Shown: piece after piece, positions 17,979-26,975 of the stretch | How the letters are laid out: each line of letters starts with the position of its first letter | How positions within the stretch are numbered: position 1 is the first letter of the stretch | Assembly (NCBI GenBank): GCA_902800065.1 | Contig: CADCDE010000027.1 | Span: 1-52,708, forward strand | Source: an uncultured Ruminococcus sp. | GTDB lineage: Bacteria > Bacillota > Clostridia > Oscillospirales > Acutalibacteraceae | Reading direction: 5' to 3' | DNA: 52,708 bases | The notes under the pieces: generated by a model | Told to the model about the DNA's origin: nothing | The model's input: the letters and a program-made list of their open reading frames with translations, nothing else | The model's database searches: none | Program-made: the position numbers and the translations under genes

Positions 17979-18896
17979 ATGACCATCAAGGAAGTTCAAA
18001 ATGAAATTATCCGTCTCAAAAAAGAGAATGACATTTGCATACTCGCCCACAGCTATGAGGCAAGGGAAATTCTTGAAATTGCCGATTTCACGGGAGATTC
18101 CTATGCTTTGAGCAAAATGGCAAAAACTGCACCCAATAAAACAGTTCTTATGTGCGGAGTGCGTTTCATGGCGGAAACAGTAAAAATGCTTTCGCCTGAA
18201 AAACGTGTCATTCTTTCAAATCCCATTGCCGCCTGTCCAATGGCTGAACAGTTCGACAAAGAAATCATATCTCAAATGAAAGAAATGTACCCGGACTATA
18301 CAGTCGTGGCGTACATAAATACAACTGCTGAACTTAAAACAGTCTGCGATATATGCGTTACTTCCGCATCAGCCGTAAAGATAGTCAACAAAATAGAAAA
18401 CAAAAATATACTGTTCATACCTGACTGCAATCTTGGTGCATTCGTAGCAAAGCAGTGTCCAGATAAGAATATCAAACTTGTGCAGGGCGGCTGTCCTGTT
18501 CATGCGGCTGTAACAAGAAAACACGCTGAAAATGCAAAAAAACTCCATCCGAATGCCGAACTTCTCGTACATCCCGAATGTCAGCCGCAGGTAACGGAAT
18601 TAGCCGATTATATAGGCTCTACATCAGGCATTATGAACTATGCAATAAACTCTGATAAAAAAGAATTTATCATCGGCACTGAAAACAGCATTGCAGAACA
18701 TTTGCAGTATATGTGTCCCGACAAGAAATTCTATCTCCTTTCAAAATCGCTTATATGCGAGAATATGAAAGCTACTACACTTATAGACGTTCTCAACTGC
18801 TGTCAGGGAACGGGCGGAGAGGAAATAGAACTTTCCCCCGAAACTATCTCAAAAGCCGTAAAGTGCATTGACAAGATGATAGAATTAGGAGGCTAA
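17979..18896 (+). CDS. nadA: quinolinate synthase A
   Basis: Condenses iminoaspartate with dihydroxyacetone phosphate to quinolinate in NAD synthesis, using an oxygen-sensitive 4Fe-4S cluster. At 305 residues it is the short NadA type. The three cluster cysteines are likely Cys86 (NPIAACPMAE), Cys172 (QGGCPVH) and Cys260 (LICENMKATTL). The substrate-binding AHSYEAREI and STSGIMNYA are conserved. AGGAAG precedes ATG 17979. Unusually it stands alone: nadB and nadC, its normal operon partners, are not in the window. The leader carries inverted repeats that suggest control by NAD or niacin status. A MITE-like repeat follows the stop. Confidence 0.95.
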   Translation: MTIKEVQNEIIRLKKENDICILAHSYEAREILEIADFTGDSYALSKMAKTAPNKTVLMCGVRFMAETVKMLSPEKRVILSNPIAACPMAEQFDKEIISQMKEMYPDYTVVAYINTTAELKTVCDICVTSASAVKIVNKIENKNILFIPDCNLGAFVAKQCPDKNIKLVQGGCPVHAAVTRKHAENAKKLHPNAELLVHPECQPQVTELADYIGSTSGIMNYAINSDKKEFIIGTENSIAEHLQYMCPDKKFYLLSKSLICENMKATTLIDVLNCCQGTGGEEIELSPETISKAVKCIDKMIELGG

Positions 18897-18904
18897 TATT
18901 CAAT

Positions 18905-19028
18905 TATAGTAAACGTCAATGAAAATTTCCTTTTGTCATTCTGAGGAACGAAGTGACGAAGAATCTTTCAAAGATTCCTTGCTTTGCTCGGAATGACATT
19001 GAGCAATTTATTTTAAAATAAACATAAT
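18905..19028. mobile_element. MITE-like element, copy with decayed right end
   Basis: Starts TATAGTAAACG and matches the copy at 8572 almost base for base through GCAATTTAT; the right inverted repeat has decayed (AAATAAACATAATA). It is just after the nadA stop and before its terminator. Confidence 0.85.
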
Positions 19029-19029
19029 A

Positions 19030-19071
19030 AAAAAACAGGGCAGGATTTAAAAAATTCCGCTCTGTTTTTTT
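19030..19071. terminator. bidirectional terminator between nadA and the ROK kinase
   Basis: AAAAAACAGGGCAGGA and TTCCGCTCTGTTTTTTT arms around an AT loop, between two convergent genes. Confidence 0.75.
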
Positions 19072-19094
19072 GCTTAAATTTTCAATTTAAAAAA

Positions 19095-20048
19095 TCATTT
19101 GCCAAGGAACGCTGCACCGATTATACCTGCATCATTTCCAAGTTTGCATATACGGACTTCTGTTTGCTGTGAATTGTGCTTTGTATAGCGTTCCGACTCA
19201 ATTATCTTCATCAGTGGCTTAATAAGATTATCGCCCTGTGCAGCAACACCGCCGCCTATGCAGAGAATCTCAGGCTGGAATATATTTATGATATTTACGA
19301 GACCGCAGCCAAGATAATCTATGTATTCGTCAACAATAGCCTTGCCGACCTCACAGCCCTGTTCCATTGCATCAAAAGCTGTCTTGCCTGTAATTTTCGT
19401 GATGTCATTGTCTATCATTTTGCAAAGGATAGAATTGCTGTTGAACGGATTGATAGCAGCCTCTTTTGTCATATTGATAAGACCTGTTGCAGATGAATAT
19501 GCTTCCCAACAGCCCTTTCTGCCGCAGGAGCACTGTCTTCCGCCGTGCTGTATAACGATGTGACCAAGCTCTGCACCTGCATAGTTCGAGCCGCTGTATA
19601 TCATACCGTCAATTATGATACCGCCGCCAACGCCTGTTCCGAGAGTTATTACAACAGCATCATTTGCATCCTTTGCCGCACCTACCTGATATTCACCATA
19701 AGCCGCAGCATTTGCGTCATTCTCAACGTATACCTCTACGCCGAGTCTTTCCTTCATCATATCAACGATATGCCAGTTGTGATAACCAAAGTTATTGGCA
19801 AACTCTATGATACCTGTTTCGCCGTTTACAGCACCAGGAGCACCTATTCCAACAAAGCTTATATCGTCTTTTGTCAGACCTGCACTTTCAAGTGCCTTAA
19901 GTGCAACAGCCGCCATATCATCACAAAGTTCTTCTTCAGGACGGGGAGCATTAGTCTTGCAGCTTGCTTTTACGAGGATATTACCGTCCTCATCAACAAC
20001 ACCTGCAACGATGTTTGTACCGCCCAAATCTATACCGAGATAATACAT
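19095..20048 (-). CDS. glcK: ROK family glucokinase
   Basis: Phosphorylates glucose to glucose-6-phosphate with ATP. The 317-residue protein begins GIDLGGTNIVAGVVD (ATP phosphate-1 loop). It has ENDANAAAYGE with the catalytic Asp, TLGTGVGGGIIIDG, and the ROK zinc site CSCGRKGCWE. Lack of a DNA-binding N-terminus marks it as a kinase, not a ROK repressor. Length and motifs fit the glucokinase subgroup, though another hexose cannot be excluded. GGAGGAATTTGTT precedes ATG 20048. It stands alone and may feed the glycogen operon at 46021-52103 (inference). Confidence 0.9.
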   Translation of the reverse strand: MYYLGIDLGGTNIVAGVVDEDGNILVKASCKTNAPRPEEELCDDMAAVALKALESAGLTKDDISFVGIGAPGAVNGETGIIEFANNFGYHNWHIVDMMKERLGVEVYVENDANAAAYGEYQVGAAKDANDAVVITLGTGVGGGIIIDGMIYSGSNYAGAELGHIVIQHGGRQCSCGRKGCWEAYSSATGLINMTKEAAINPFNSNSILCKMIDNDITKITGKTAFDAMEQGCEVGKAIVDEYIDYLGCGLVNIINIFQPEILCIGGGVAAQGDNLIKPLMKIIESERYTKHNSQQTEVRICKLGNDAGIIGAAFLGK

Positions 20049-20198
20049 AACAAATTCCTCCTGTTAAAAATATCAGTATATTTATTATAACATAATGCAC
20101 AATTTTTTTAAAGTAAAATATTAAATTTTTAAAATTTCATCACTTTTAACAATCAAATCTATTATTTAATAGTAATTTTGACAAAAAATCTTATTAAT

Positions 20199-20236
20199 AC
20201 ATAATTGCACATTACTAATTGCTAATTGCTAATTAT
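20199..20236 (-). repeat. AATTAGC seven-base tandem repeats after rlmH
   Basis: Minus-strand units AATTAGC, AATTAGC, AATTAGT, AATGTGC, AATTATG begin at the rlmH stop. Confidence 0.8.
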
Positions 20237-20715
20237 TTATGATACTTGCCATTGGAATTTATCTGAAAGGCACGGTAAATTTGTTCGCAGAGCATTACTC
20301 TTGCAAGCTGATGAGGGAATGTCATCTTTGACATTGAGAGTTTTATTGAAGAAAGATTTTTGACTTCATCGGAAAGTCCCCATGAACCGCCTATGATAAA
20401 AACTATACTGCTTATGCCGTTAACGGCTGAATCCGCAAATTCTTCAGCCAAATCCTCCGAGCTTTTTTGCCTGCCCTCAATGCACATGGATATTATCCTT
20501 GAATTTTTGGGAATTTTGGATATGATTCTCTTTCCCTCACGCTCAATGGTATTTTTTATTTGCGACTCTGACGGCGAATCAGACAGTTTTTCTTCCTCGA
20601 CCTCGATTATAGAAAAACTGCAAAATAGTTTCAGTCTTTTTGCATATTCATTGCAGGCATCAGTCCAGAATTTTTCCTTGAGTTTTCCGACACATATTAT
20701 ACTTATATTCATCAT
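20233..20715 (-). CDS. rlmH: 23S rRNA pseudouridine-1915 N3-methyltransferase RlmH
   Basis: A SAM-dependent SPOUT-fold methylase acting on m3-pseudouridine 1915 in helix 69 of 23S rRNA on the assembled 70S ribosome. The 160 residues contain VGKLKEKFW at the start, FIIGGSWGLSDEV (SAM knot), LSMSKMTFPHQLARVMLCEQIYRA and the end NGKYHK. All are family hallmarks (YbeA/OrfX). GGAGAATTTTT precedes ATG 20715. A seven-base tandem repeat begins at its stop. It follows a YycJ-like hydrolase, with a palindromic repeat between. Confidence 0.96.
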   Translation of the reverse strand: MMNISIICVGKLKEKFWTDACNEYAKRLKLFCSFSIIEVEEEKLSDSPSESQIKNTIEREGKRIISKIPKNSRIISMCIEGRQKSSEDLAEEFADSAVNGISSIVFIIGGSWGLSDEVKNLSSIKLSMSKMTFPHQLARVMLCEQIYRAFQINSNGKYHK

Positions 20716-20749
20716 AAAAATTCTCCATTTATTTCATCCTAAACTATTT

Positions 20750-20813
20750 GTCATTCTGAGGAGCAACAGCGACGAAGAATCTTTGAAAGATTCCTCATTT
20801 CGTTCGGAATGAC
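20750..20813. repeat. palindromic GTCATTC..GAATGAC core repeat
   Basis: A 64-base core between the YycJ-like gene and rlmH, very like the cores of the MITE-like elements. Short flanking inverted bases (CTAAACTATTT and AAAGTTTTAG) extend the stem but differ from the ends of the other copies. Confidence 0.85.
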
Positions 20814-20836
20814 AAAGTTTTAGATTTAACAATCTA

Positions 20837-21625
20837 TTAATACAATGTAGAAGTATTGCCTTCAGATTTTGCAATATGTAGCTGATAATCGACATTTCTT
20901 TTCATTTTATCTGTCGTTAATACCGAAACAGTCGTTTCTTCCGCAAGACACGGCATATTGTTTTTTTTGCTGAGATGTGCAAGAACTATTCTTGTAGTAC
21001 CCGTTTTAACAAGTTCCCTTACAGTTTCCGCACAGGTATCATTGGAAATATGACCGACATCGGATATTATTCGTCTTTTGAGCAGATACGGATATTCTCC
21101 GCACAAAAGCATATTTTCATCATAGTTTGATTCCATTACGACTGTATCACAGCCTTTGACAGCCGTTTTTATCTCCTCTGTCACGATACCTGTGTCCGTA
21201 ACAAAGGCTGTTTTTCTGCCGTCAGAGCTTTCAACGACATAGCCAAAGCCCTCTCGGCAGTCATGCGATAAATGAAACGGCTTTATATACATACCGTTAC
21301 AGTCTGTTCCGTCATCGTCTATCAGTGAAATATTCACCTTTCCGTCTATCAGGTCTTTTTTGACCAGTTCTGATATAGTTCCTCCTGACGAATACACTTT
21401 TATATTATTTTTTCCTGCAAAGGTTTTCAGTCCCCTTACATGGTCTGTATGCTCATGGGTTATGAATATCGCCCCGATATTTTTTATATCTATATCATGC
21501 TCTGAAAGAGCCTTTGTTATCTGTTTTGCACTCCTGCCTGCATCTATCAGTATACCGCCTGATGATGAGCCTATGTAATAACAATTCCCCTCGCTTCCGC
21601 TGAAAAGCGGGCATAATTTAGGCAT
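20837..21625 (-). CDS. metallo-beta-lactamase fold hydrolase, YycJ/WalJ family
   Basis: A 262-residue MBL-fold protein with the metal-binding motif THEHTDH at about 55-61, a further His in the HLSHD segment, Asp in FVTDTG and a final LAHLS His. It matches the YycJ/WalJ group, which is linked to cell-wall and DNA-repair processes in Bacillus; biochemically a 5'-exonuclease activity has been suggested for the family. It is cytosolic, with no signal peptide. AAAGGAG precedes ATG 21625. It lies after murA's terminator, not in a walKR operon, so a link to WalKR signalling cannot be argued from context. Confidence 0.88.
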   Translation of the reverse strand: MPKLCPLFSGSEGNCYYIGSSSGGILIDAGRSAKQITKALSEHDIDIKNIGAIFITHEHTDHVRGLKTFAGKNNIKVYSSGGTISELVKKDLIDGKVNISLIDDDGTDCNGMYIKPFHLSHDCREGFGYVVESSDGRKTAFVTDTGIVTEEIKTAVKGCDTVVMESNYDENMLLCGEYPYLLKRRIISDVGHISNDTCAETVRELVKTGTTRIVLAHLSKKNNMPCLAEETTVSVLTTDKMKRNVDYQLHIAKSEGNTSTLY

Positions 21626-21639
21626 TTTTTTGTCACTCC

Positions 21640-21683
21640 TTTAAAAAATAACGGGAAATCCCATTTTCTCAGGAATTTCCCGT
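21640..21683 (-). terminator. intrinsic terminator of murA
   Basis: On the minus strand, ACGGGAAATTCC and GGGATTTCCCGT pair around a nine-base loop, then TATTTTTT follows. Confidence 0.85.
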
Positions 21684-21710
21684 ATAAAGTCATTTTTTTG
21701 ATTTTTCCCT

Positions 21711-22994
21711 TCAAGCAGTATGATTTATGACCGAATCATCAGTGTATACTACTTTTATGTCAGCTCCGAGAGCAGTCAGCTTTTCAACTACATCCTCATA
21801 TCCTCTTTCGATATACTGGATATCTTCGATATAAGTAGTACCCTGTGCTGAAAGAGCCGCTATTATCATTGCCGCACCTGCACGGAGGTCTGTTGCCTTA
21901 ACGGGAGCTGCCTTGAGAGTATCAACACCGTCTACAACAGCTATCCTGCCCTCAACGGATACCTTTGCACCCATTCTTTTAAGTTCATCAACATACTTGA
22001 AGCGGTTGTCCCAGACTGCCTCATTCACGATACTTGTACCGTCAGCAATTGAAAGAAGTACTGTTATCTGAGGCTGCATATCTGTCGGGAAGCCCGGATG
22101 GGGCATCGTTTTGACATTGCATTTATGAAGTCTGCCGCTGTTTCTTATTCTGACACAGTCCTCATATTCCTCGATCTGAACACCCATCTCACGCAGCTTT
22201 GCAGTTATTGATTCAAGGTGCTTTGTAATTACGTTCTGAAGTACAACATCGCCCTGTGTCGCAGCAGCAGCAGCCATATATGTACCTGCCTCTATCTGAT
22301 CGGGAATTATCGAATAGGTTGTACCGTTGAGATGCTTCACGCCATTTATTTTTATAACGTCAGTTCCTGCACCTCTTACATCTGCACCCATTGAATTGAG
22401 GAAGTTTGCCAGATCAACTATATGGGGTTCCTTTGCGGCATTTTCGATAATAGTCTTACCGTCAGCCTTTACGGCTGCAAGCATTATATTGACAGTTGCA
22501 CCAACAGAAACAACATCAAGATAAACATGACCACCCCTGAGATGTTCGGCTTTTACGTTTATCATACCTCCGGAAACACTGTTTTCGGCTCCAAGTACCC
22601 CAAAGCCCTTCAGATGCTGATCTATCGGTCTTACTCCGAAATCACAGCCTCCTGGTAATGCCACTTTTGCTTCGGAAAATTTTCCGAGCAATGCTCCGAG
22701 CAAATAGCTTGAAGCCCTCATTTTACGTACAAGCTCATAGCCTGCCTCAGGCTTATTTATACGTGTTGGATCTATTTCCAAGGTCGTCTTGTTTACTCTG
22801 TTTACAATGGCACCCATCTGATGAAGAATATTAGCCATGAGGTTAACATCCATAATATTGGGTATATTCTCTATGCGACAGACTCCATCCGAAAGGATCA
22901 CTGCCGGTATAATAGCAACGGCCGCATTTTTTGCCCCGCTTATGCGTATTTTTCCCTGGAGCTTATGGCCGCCGGTTATGACGATCTTCTTCAA
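21711..22994 (-). CDS. murA: UDP-N-acetylglucosamine 1-carboxyvinyltransferase
   Basis: First committed step of peptidoglycan synthesis: transfers enolpyruvate from PEP to UDP-GlcNAc. The 427 residues show the start KKIVITGGHKLQGKIRISGAKNAA (Lys/Asn of the PEP site) and LPGGCDFGVRPIDQHL. Cys117 there is the catalytic, fosfomycin-sensitive residue, so the protein should be drug-sensitive at that site. The start is TTG 22994, seven bases after AAGGAGAGG; no ATG is available. It is monocistronic with its own terminator. The AT-rich upstream region has a dyad over a likely -35. Confidence 0.95.
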   Translation of the reverse strand: MKKIVITGGHKLQGKIRISGAKNAAVAIIPAVILSDGVCRIENIPNIMDVNLMANILHQMGAIVNRVNKTTLEIDPTRINKPEAGYELVRKMRASSYLLGALLGKFSEAKVALPGGCDFGVRPIDQHLKGFGVLGAENSVSGGMINVKAEHLRGGHVYLDVVSVGATVNIMLAAVKADGKTIIENAAKEPHIVDLANFLNSMGADVRGAGTDVIKINGVKHLNGTTYSIIPDQIEAGTYMAAAAATQGDVVLQNVITKHLESITAKLREMGVQIEEYEDCVRIRNSGRLHKCNVKTMPHPGFPTDMQPQITVLLSIADGTSIVNEAVWDNRFKYVDELKRMGAKVSVEGRIAVVDGVDTLKAAPVKATDLRAGAAMIIAALSAQGTTYIEDIQYIERGYEDVVEKLTALGADIKVVYTDDSVINHTA

Positions 22995-23337
22995 AGCACA
23001 CCTCTCCTTTATTATCTTGTCATAAACCAAAATATATTTTCAGACCTGTCCGCTGAAAAAAACGAACATTAAATGAAAAAGCAGTATTTTCAACATTCAG
23101 TCAAAAAATGTTGAATAGGATTTTTTTTGTTGAACATACACCAATTTAAAGAACAAATTTCATGCAAAAATAAATCCCCATAAGATGAATGATAATATAA
23201 ATTTGCATGAATGTCAATAAGAAAAACGCCTTTACAGCCTAATTATTCCACAAATTTTTTTCATTTTTCCCAATTTCACAAAAAAAATTTTATACCCTGC
23301 AGAAAAATCAGCATTTTTTTGTCTGATTTTATCGTTT
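22995..23337 (-). promoter_or_regulatory. murA upstream region: promoter, operator-like dyad and long inverted repeat
   Basis: This 343-base gene-free stretch holds a plausible minus-strand promoter, -35 TTGAAA (23088-23093) and -10 TAATGT (23066-23071), spacer 16. The -35 overlaps a perfect dyad TTCAACATT / AATGTTGAA (23089-23097, 23107-23115), which suggests an operator. Further out are TTCATGCAAA / TTTGCATGAA arms (23159-23168, 23202-23211) of unknown role, and a weak AAAATCAG/CTGATTTT hairpin (23304-23330) that may end the aminopeptidase transcript. Confidence 0.45.
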
Positions 23338-24741
23338 TCAGACACAGTAAAATTCGTACAAAGCCCTGTATGTTTCATAGACATCAATCTTTGAAACAAC
23401 CTCAAAAGGAGCGTGCATTGAAAGCACCGGCACACCAAGGTCTACTACATCAGCATTGAGATTCGCCACGAATTTAGCGATAGTTCCACCGCCGCCGCCG
23501 TCTACCTTACCAAGCTCACCCGTCTGCCAGAGAACATTTTTATCATCAAGTATCTTTCTTATTTTTGCCATATACTCAGCCGAGGCATCTGATGTACTGT
23601 ATTTTCCGCCGCTGCCGGTATATTTTGTGATTACCGCACCATTATTTATATAACAAGCATTATTTGCTTCAAATGCCGAGGCATATGTCGGGTCAAATGC
23701 GGCATTTACATCAGCCGAAAGACAAGTGCTTTTTGCCATTACATGACGAAGCTCCATACCGTCTGCCTTTGCGAGGTCTGCAATAAAATCAGCCATATAG
23801 GTTGATTTCATACCTGTATTGCCGTCACTGCCTATCTCCTCACGGTCTGTAAGAACAGTTATAACTGTACTATCAGGTTCTTTTGCATCAAGAACTGCCA
23901 TAAGTGCAGGATATGCACAAACCTTGTCATCATGACCGTATCCGCCTATCATGCTTCTGTCAAAACCTATATCCTTTGAGTTCATTGCAGGTACCATTGT
24001 CAAATCAGCAGATAAAAAATCTTCCTCGACAATGCCGTATTTCTCGAAAAGAATGTTCATGACATTCAGCTTTACGCTTTCGCTTTCCTCATCATTATTG
24101 AACGGGCGGCTTCCTATAAGAACATTCAGATGTTCCCCTGTAAAAGCCTTGGTCATCACCTGTGACATCTGCTCAACTGCAAGATGAGGCAATAAATCCG
24201 TAACAACAAAACAAGGATCTTTTTCATCTTCACCGATATTTACATCAATTACACTACCGTCTTTAAGGGCAACTACTCCATGAATTGCAAGAGGAACAGT
24301 TGTCCATTGATATTTCTTTATTCCGCCATAGTAATGCGTTTTGAACATTGCAAGGTTATTGCTTTCATAGAGCGGGTTGGGCTTCAGATCAAGTCTTGGT
24401 GAATCTATATGTGCAATTCCGAGACGTACACCGTTTTTAGTACCATTTTTGCCGATAACAGCAAGCATTACTGCCATATTTCTGTTATTGACATATACCT
24501 TGTCACCTGCATTGTAAGTCTTATTGCTGTCATACTCGCTAAAACCGTTTTCCTGTGCCTTTGCGATAACGAATTTTACAGCGTCACGCTCTGTTTTTGC
24601 ATTGTCGAGGAAATTTTTGTAGCCCTCACAGAATTCATCTGCTTTTTTTATTTCCTCCGCACTTACCTTCAGCATACCGCTCTTTCTGTTCATAAACAGC
24701 TTTTCCTTGAGCTGTGCTGACTGTGATTTTTCCTTTTCCAT
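23338..24741 (-). CDS. M18 family aminopeptidase
   Basis: A 467-residue zinc aminopeptidase of the M18 (aspartyl aminopeptidase) family, cytosolic, removing N-terminal residues from peptides. Metal and catalytic motifs are visible: GIAHIDSPRLD, DREEIGSDGNTG (catalytic Glu pair), SADVNAAFDP and the final VLSMHAPFEV His. The start at ATG 24741 follows AAAGGAATTGATCACA; a longer TTG frame is not needed. It closes a run of minus-strand genes beginning at DUF951 (29154), 17 bases after the lytic transglycosylase stop. Confidence 0.92.
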   Translation of the reverse strand: MEKEKSQSAQLKEKLFMNRKSGMLKVSAEEIKKADEFCEGYKNFLDNAKTERDAVKFVIAKAQENGFSEYDSNKTYNAGDKVYVNNRNMAVMLAVIGKNGTKNGVRLGIAHIDSPRLDLKPNPLYESNNLAMFKTHYYGGIKKYQWTTVPLAIHGVVALKDGSVIDVNIGEDEKDPCFVVTDLLPHLAVEQMSQVMTKAFTGEHLNVLIGSRPFNNDEESESVKLNVMNILFEKYGIVEEDFLSADLTMVPAMNSKDIGFDRSMIGGYGHDDKVCAYPALMAVLDAKEPDSTVITVLTDREEIGSDGNTGMKSTYMADFIADLAKADGMELRHVMAKSTCLSADVNAAFDPTYASAFEANNACYINNGAVITKYTGSGGKYSTSDASAEYMAKIRKILDDKNVLWQTGELGKVDGGGGGTIAKFVANLNADVVDLGVPVLSMHAPFEVVSKIDVYETYRALYEFYCV

Positions 24742-24758
24742 TGTGATCAATTCCTTTC

Positions 24759-25331
24759 TCAACTGAAATATAATTTTTTATAAATGCTTTTATTTTGAGC
24801 TACCAGCTTACGGTAGTTATCTGTTTCGGTAAACGGCACTACTTTAAGATGTTTGCCATCATCGGAATATTGTGGGTCTTGCAGCCATTGGTCAACATTT
24901 CCAAGACCACCATTATATGCACATATCATCGTATCTTCAACCTCATACATATCGGAAAGTATCGCCAGAAGCTCTACTCCATAATCAATATTAAGAGCAG
25001 GATCCGTCAGGTCTTCAAACTGATAATCATTGTCCTCTTTATAAAAGGTTTGCAGCCACTCAAAGCTTTCAGGCATAAGCTGCATAAGTCCCAAAGCCCC
25101 TGCATTTGATTCAGCTTCCGGATCAAAATTACTTTCGGTTTTGATAACACCGTATATCAATGCTTTATCTACACCGTATTTTTCGGATGCTGCATTGACT
25201 TCCTTTTCATACTTCAGAGGATAGCTTTCATCTACATAACTGTTATTCACATTTCGGATTATCAATGCAAGTCCAACAATAGTTAACATTACTATTGCCA
25301 TGTATATTCCTGCTTTTATTTTTTTGTTCAC
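24759..25331 (-). CDS. SLT-type lytic transglycosylase
   Basis: A 190-residue exported or membrane-anchored murein lyase. It has an N-terminal signal-anchor helix at about 8-26, then an SLT domain with the catalytic Glu66 in VIKTESNFDPEAESNAGALG, LMQLMP, and ICAYNGG. These are the classic lysozyme-like Slt motifs. It cleaves glycan strands to 1,6-anhydro ends. The start is GTG 25331, overlapping the coaE stop as GTGA, which implies translational coupling, with GAGGTGG as ribosome site. The small size and lack of wall-binding repeats suggest a spore-cortex or division role, but this is open. Confidence 0.9.
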   Translation of the reverse strand: MNKKIKAGIYMAIVMLTIVGLALIIRNVNNSYVDESYPLKYEKEVNAASEKYGVDKALIYGVIKTESNFDPEAESNAGALGLMQLMPESFEWLQTFYKEDNDYQFEDLTDPALNIDYGVELLAILSDMYEVEDTMICAYNGGLGNVDQWLQDPQYSDDGKHLKVVPFTETDNYRKLVAQNKSIYKKLYFS

Positions 25332-25936
25332 TGACAGTCCACCTCACTCAATGATAAAATTATTTTTTTGAACTGATATTTCACCTGTTCAATACTCTGT
25401 GAACCGTCAATTATATAATCCGACTTTGACCTGAAAAATTCCTCGTCATATTGCACATTCATGCGAAGAAGTGCATCTTCCTTTGATATACCGTCACGGC
25501 TCATTATCCTTTCAAGCCTTACTTCAAACGGAGCAACTACTGATATTATCCTGTCACATATCTTATCTCCTCCGCTTTCAAAAAGCTGAGGTGCATCAAA
25601 GATTATAATATCACTCTCTTTTGAATATATATCAATATATTCCCGAACTCTCTCAATTATTGCAGGATGAGTGATACTATTCAAAATATCTGTATTTTCC
25701 CTTGAAGCAAATGCTCTCTTTGCAAGTAGTTTTCTGTTGCAGTTACCATCAGGTAATATTATATCACTCCCAAAAAATTCTGCAAGTCTTTTCAGGCAAT
25801 CCGAATTTTTTCCCATGACCTCCCTCGCCACTTTATCAGCATTTATAACACTGCATGAAAGTGCCTCTGCCATTTCACAGACAGTGCTTTTGCCTGCACC
25901 GGTCTGCCCTGTCAATCCTATAAATATCTTTTTCAA
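25328..25936 (-). CDS. coaE: dephospho-CoA kinase
   Basis: Last step of coenzyme A synthesis, phosphorylating the 3'-hydroxyl of dephospho-CoA. The 202 residues have the P-loop GLTGQTGAGKST, the NADKVAREVM motif with its catalytic Asp, and FDAPQLFES. The start is TTG 25936, which overlaps the tsaC stop as TTGA, with GAGGTGATAGAGAT upstream, so the two are translationally coupled. The 3' end overlaps the transglycosylase start. Confidence 0.95.
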   Translation of the reverse strand: MKKIFIGLTGQTGAGKSTVCEMAEALSCSVINADKVAREVMGKNSDCLKRLAEFFGSDIILPDGNCNRKLLAKRAFASRENTDILNSITHPAIIERVREYIDIYSKESDIIIFDAPQLFESGGDKICDRIISVVAPFEVRLERIMSRDGISKEDALLRMNVQYDEEFFRSKSDYIIDGSQSIEQVKYQFKKIILSLSEVDCQ

Positions 25937-26949
25937 ATCTCTATCACCTCAAAACCTGCTGCACGGATTATCCTGTTGTATACAGCCAAGCCCATACCGT
26001 CAGTTTTCGGACAATGTGCATATACTGTCTTAAAGCCCTGTTCATCGGCATTTCTCAGAGATGAAAACAGCTTATGCGACTGCATTTCATAATCATCTGC
26101 ATGACCTATCGGGATATTCGGCACTTCAAGTTTTTCAACGTCTTCATCATAGCACAATGCCGCTGTACCGTCAACCTTATGTTCATTGACATATCTTATA
26201 AAATCCTCGTCACTGCCCTCAAGTAATATTATATGTGCCTTGGGTGCATAATGCTTGTATTTCATTCCGGGACTTGCCGCCCTTTCACCTGATTTAAGAG
26301 GATTAAGTACAGCATCATCTATTATTACCTCACCGATAGCCTCTCTTAACTGTTCAACAGTAATTCCGCCCGGTCTGAGTAATCTCGGAATATCCGTGGC
26401 AAGTGTTATTACAGTCGATTCAACTCCAACCTCACATTCACCGCCATCAATTATTGCATCTATTCTGCCGTTCATGTCATCACGCACATGACGGGCATTT
26501 GTCGGACTCGGACTTCCTGATAAATTTGCCGAAGGTGCAGCCAATGGCATTGAAAGGGATATCAGCTTTCTTGCAATTTCATTTGACGGGAATCTCACCG
26601 CCACCGTATCAAGACCTGCACTGACCTCATCAGGAATAATTTTTGATTTTGGCAATATAATTGTAAGGGGACCTGCCCAGAATTTATCTGCAAGAATCTT
26701 TGCTTTTTCGGGAAACTCTGATACAAGGGAATATATCTGAGATATATCCGAAATATGCACGATAAGCGGATTATCCATAGGTCTGCCCTTGGCTTTGAAT
26801 ATCTTTGCAACGGCTTTTCCGTCAAGTGCATTTGCTGCCAGACCGTAAACCGTTTCAGTCGGCATAGCGACCAATCCGCCATTTTTTATTATCCGTGCCG
26901 CCTGTTCTATATCATTTTCATTCAGCATAAGTGTTTTCAAAAACTTCAC
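25933..26949 (-). CDS. tsaC: L-threonylcarbamoyladenylate synthase (Sua5/YwlC type)
   Basis: Makes threonylcarbamoyl-AMP from threonine, bicarbonate and ATP for the universal t6A37 tRNA modification. It has the two-domain Sua5 form: a YrdC domain (PTETVYGLAANA, KGRPMDNPLIVH, SANLSGSPSPT) to about residue 205, then the linker MKYKHYAPKA and a Sua5 C-terminal domain. The start is uncertain: GTG 26949, TTG 26940 (10 bases after GGAG at 26951-26954) or ATG 26928. The ribosome site is formed by the seven-base repeat array that fills the short gap to the upstream gene. Confidence 0.93.
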   Translation of the reverse strand: MKFLKTLMLNENDIEQAARIIKNGGLVAMPTETVYGLAANALDGKAVAKIFKAKGRPMDNPLIVHISDISQIYSLVSEFPEKAKILADKFWAGPLTIILPKSKIIPDEVSAGLDTVAVRFPSNEIARKLISLSMPLAAPSANLSGSPSPTNARHVRDDMNGRIDAIIDGGECEVGVESTVITLATDIPRLLRPGGITVEQLREAIGEVIIDDAVLNPLKSGERAASPGMKYKHYAPKAHIILLEGSDEDFIRYVNEHKVDGTAALCYDEDVEKLEVPNIPIGHADDYEMQSHKLFSSLRNADEQGFKTVYAHCPKTDGMGLAVYNRIIRAAGFEVIEI

Positions 26950-26975
26950 TCTCCACTCTCAACTCTCCACTCTCT
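26946..26975 (-). repeat. GAGTGGA seven-base tandem repeats before tsaC
   Basis: Minus-strand units GAGTGGA, GAGTTGA, GAGTGGA, GAGTGAA fill the gap between the stop of the two-TM gene and tsaC, and supply the tsaC ribosome site. Confidence 0.8.
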
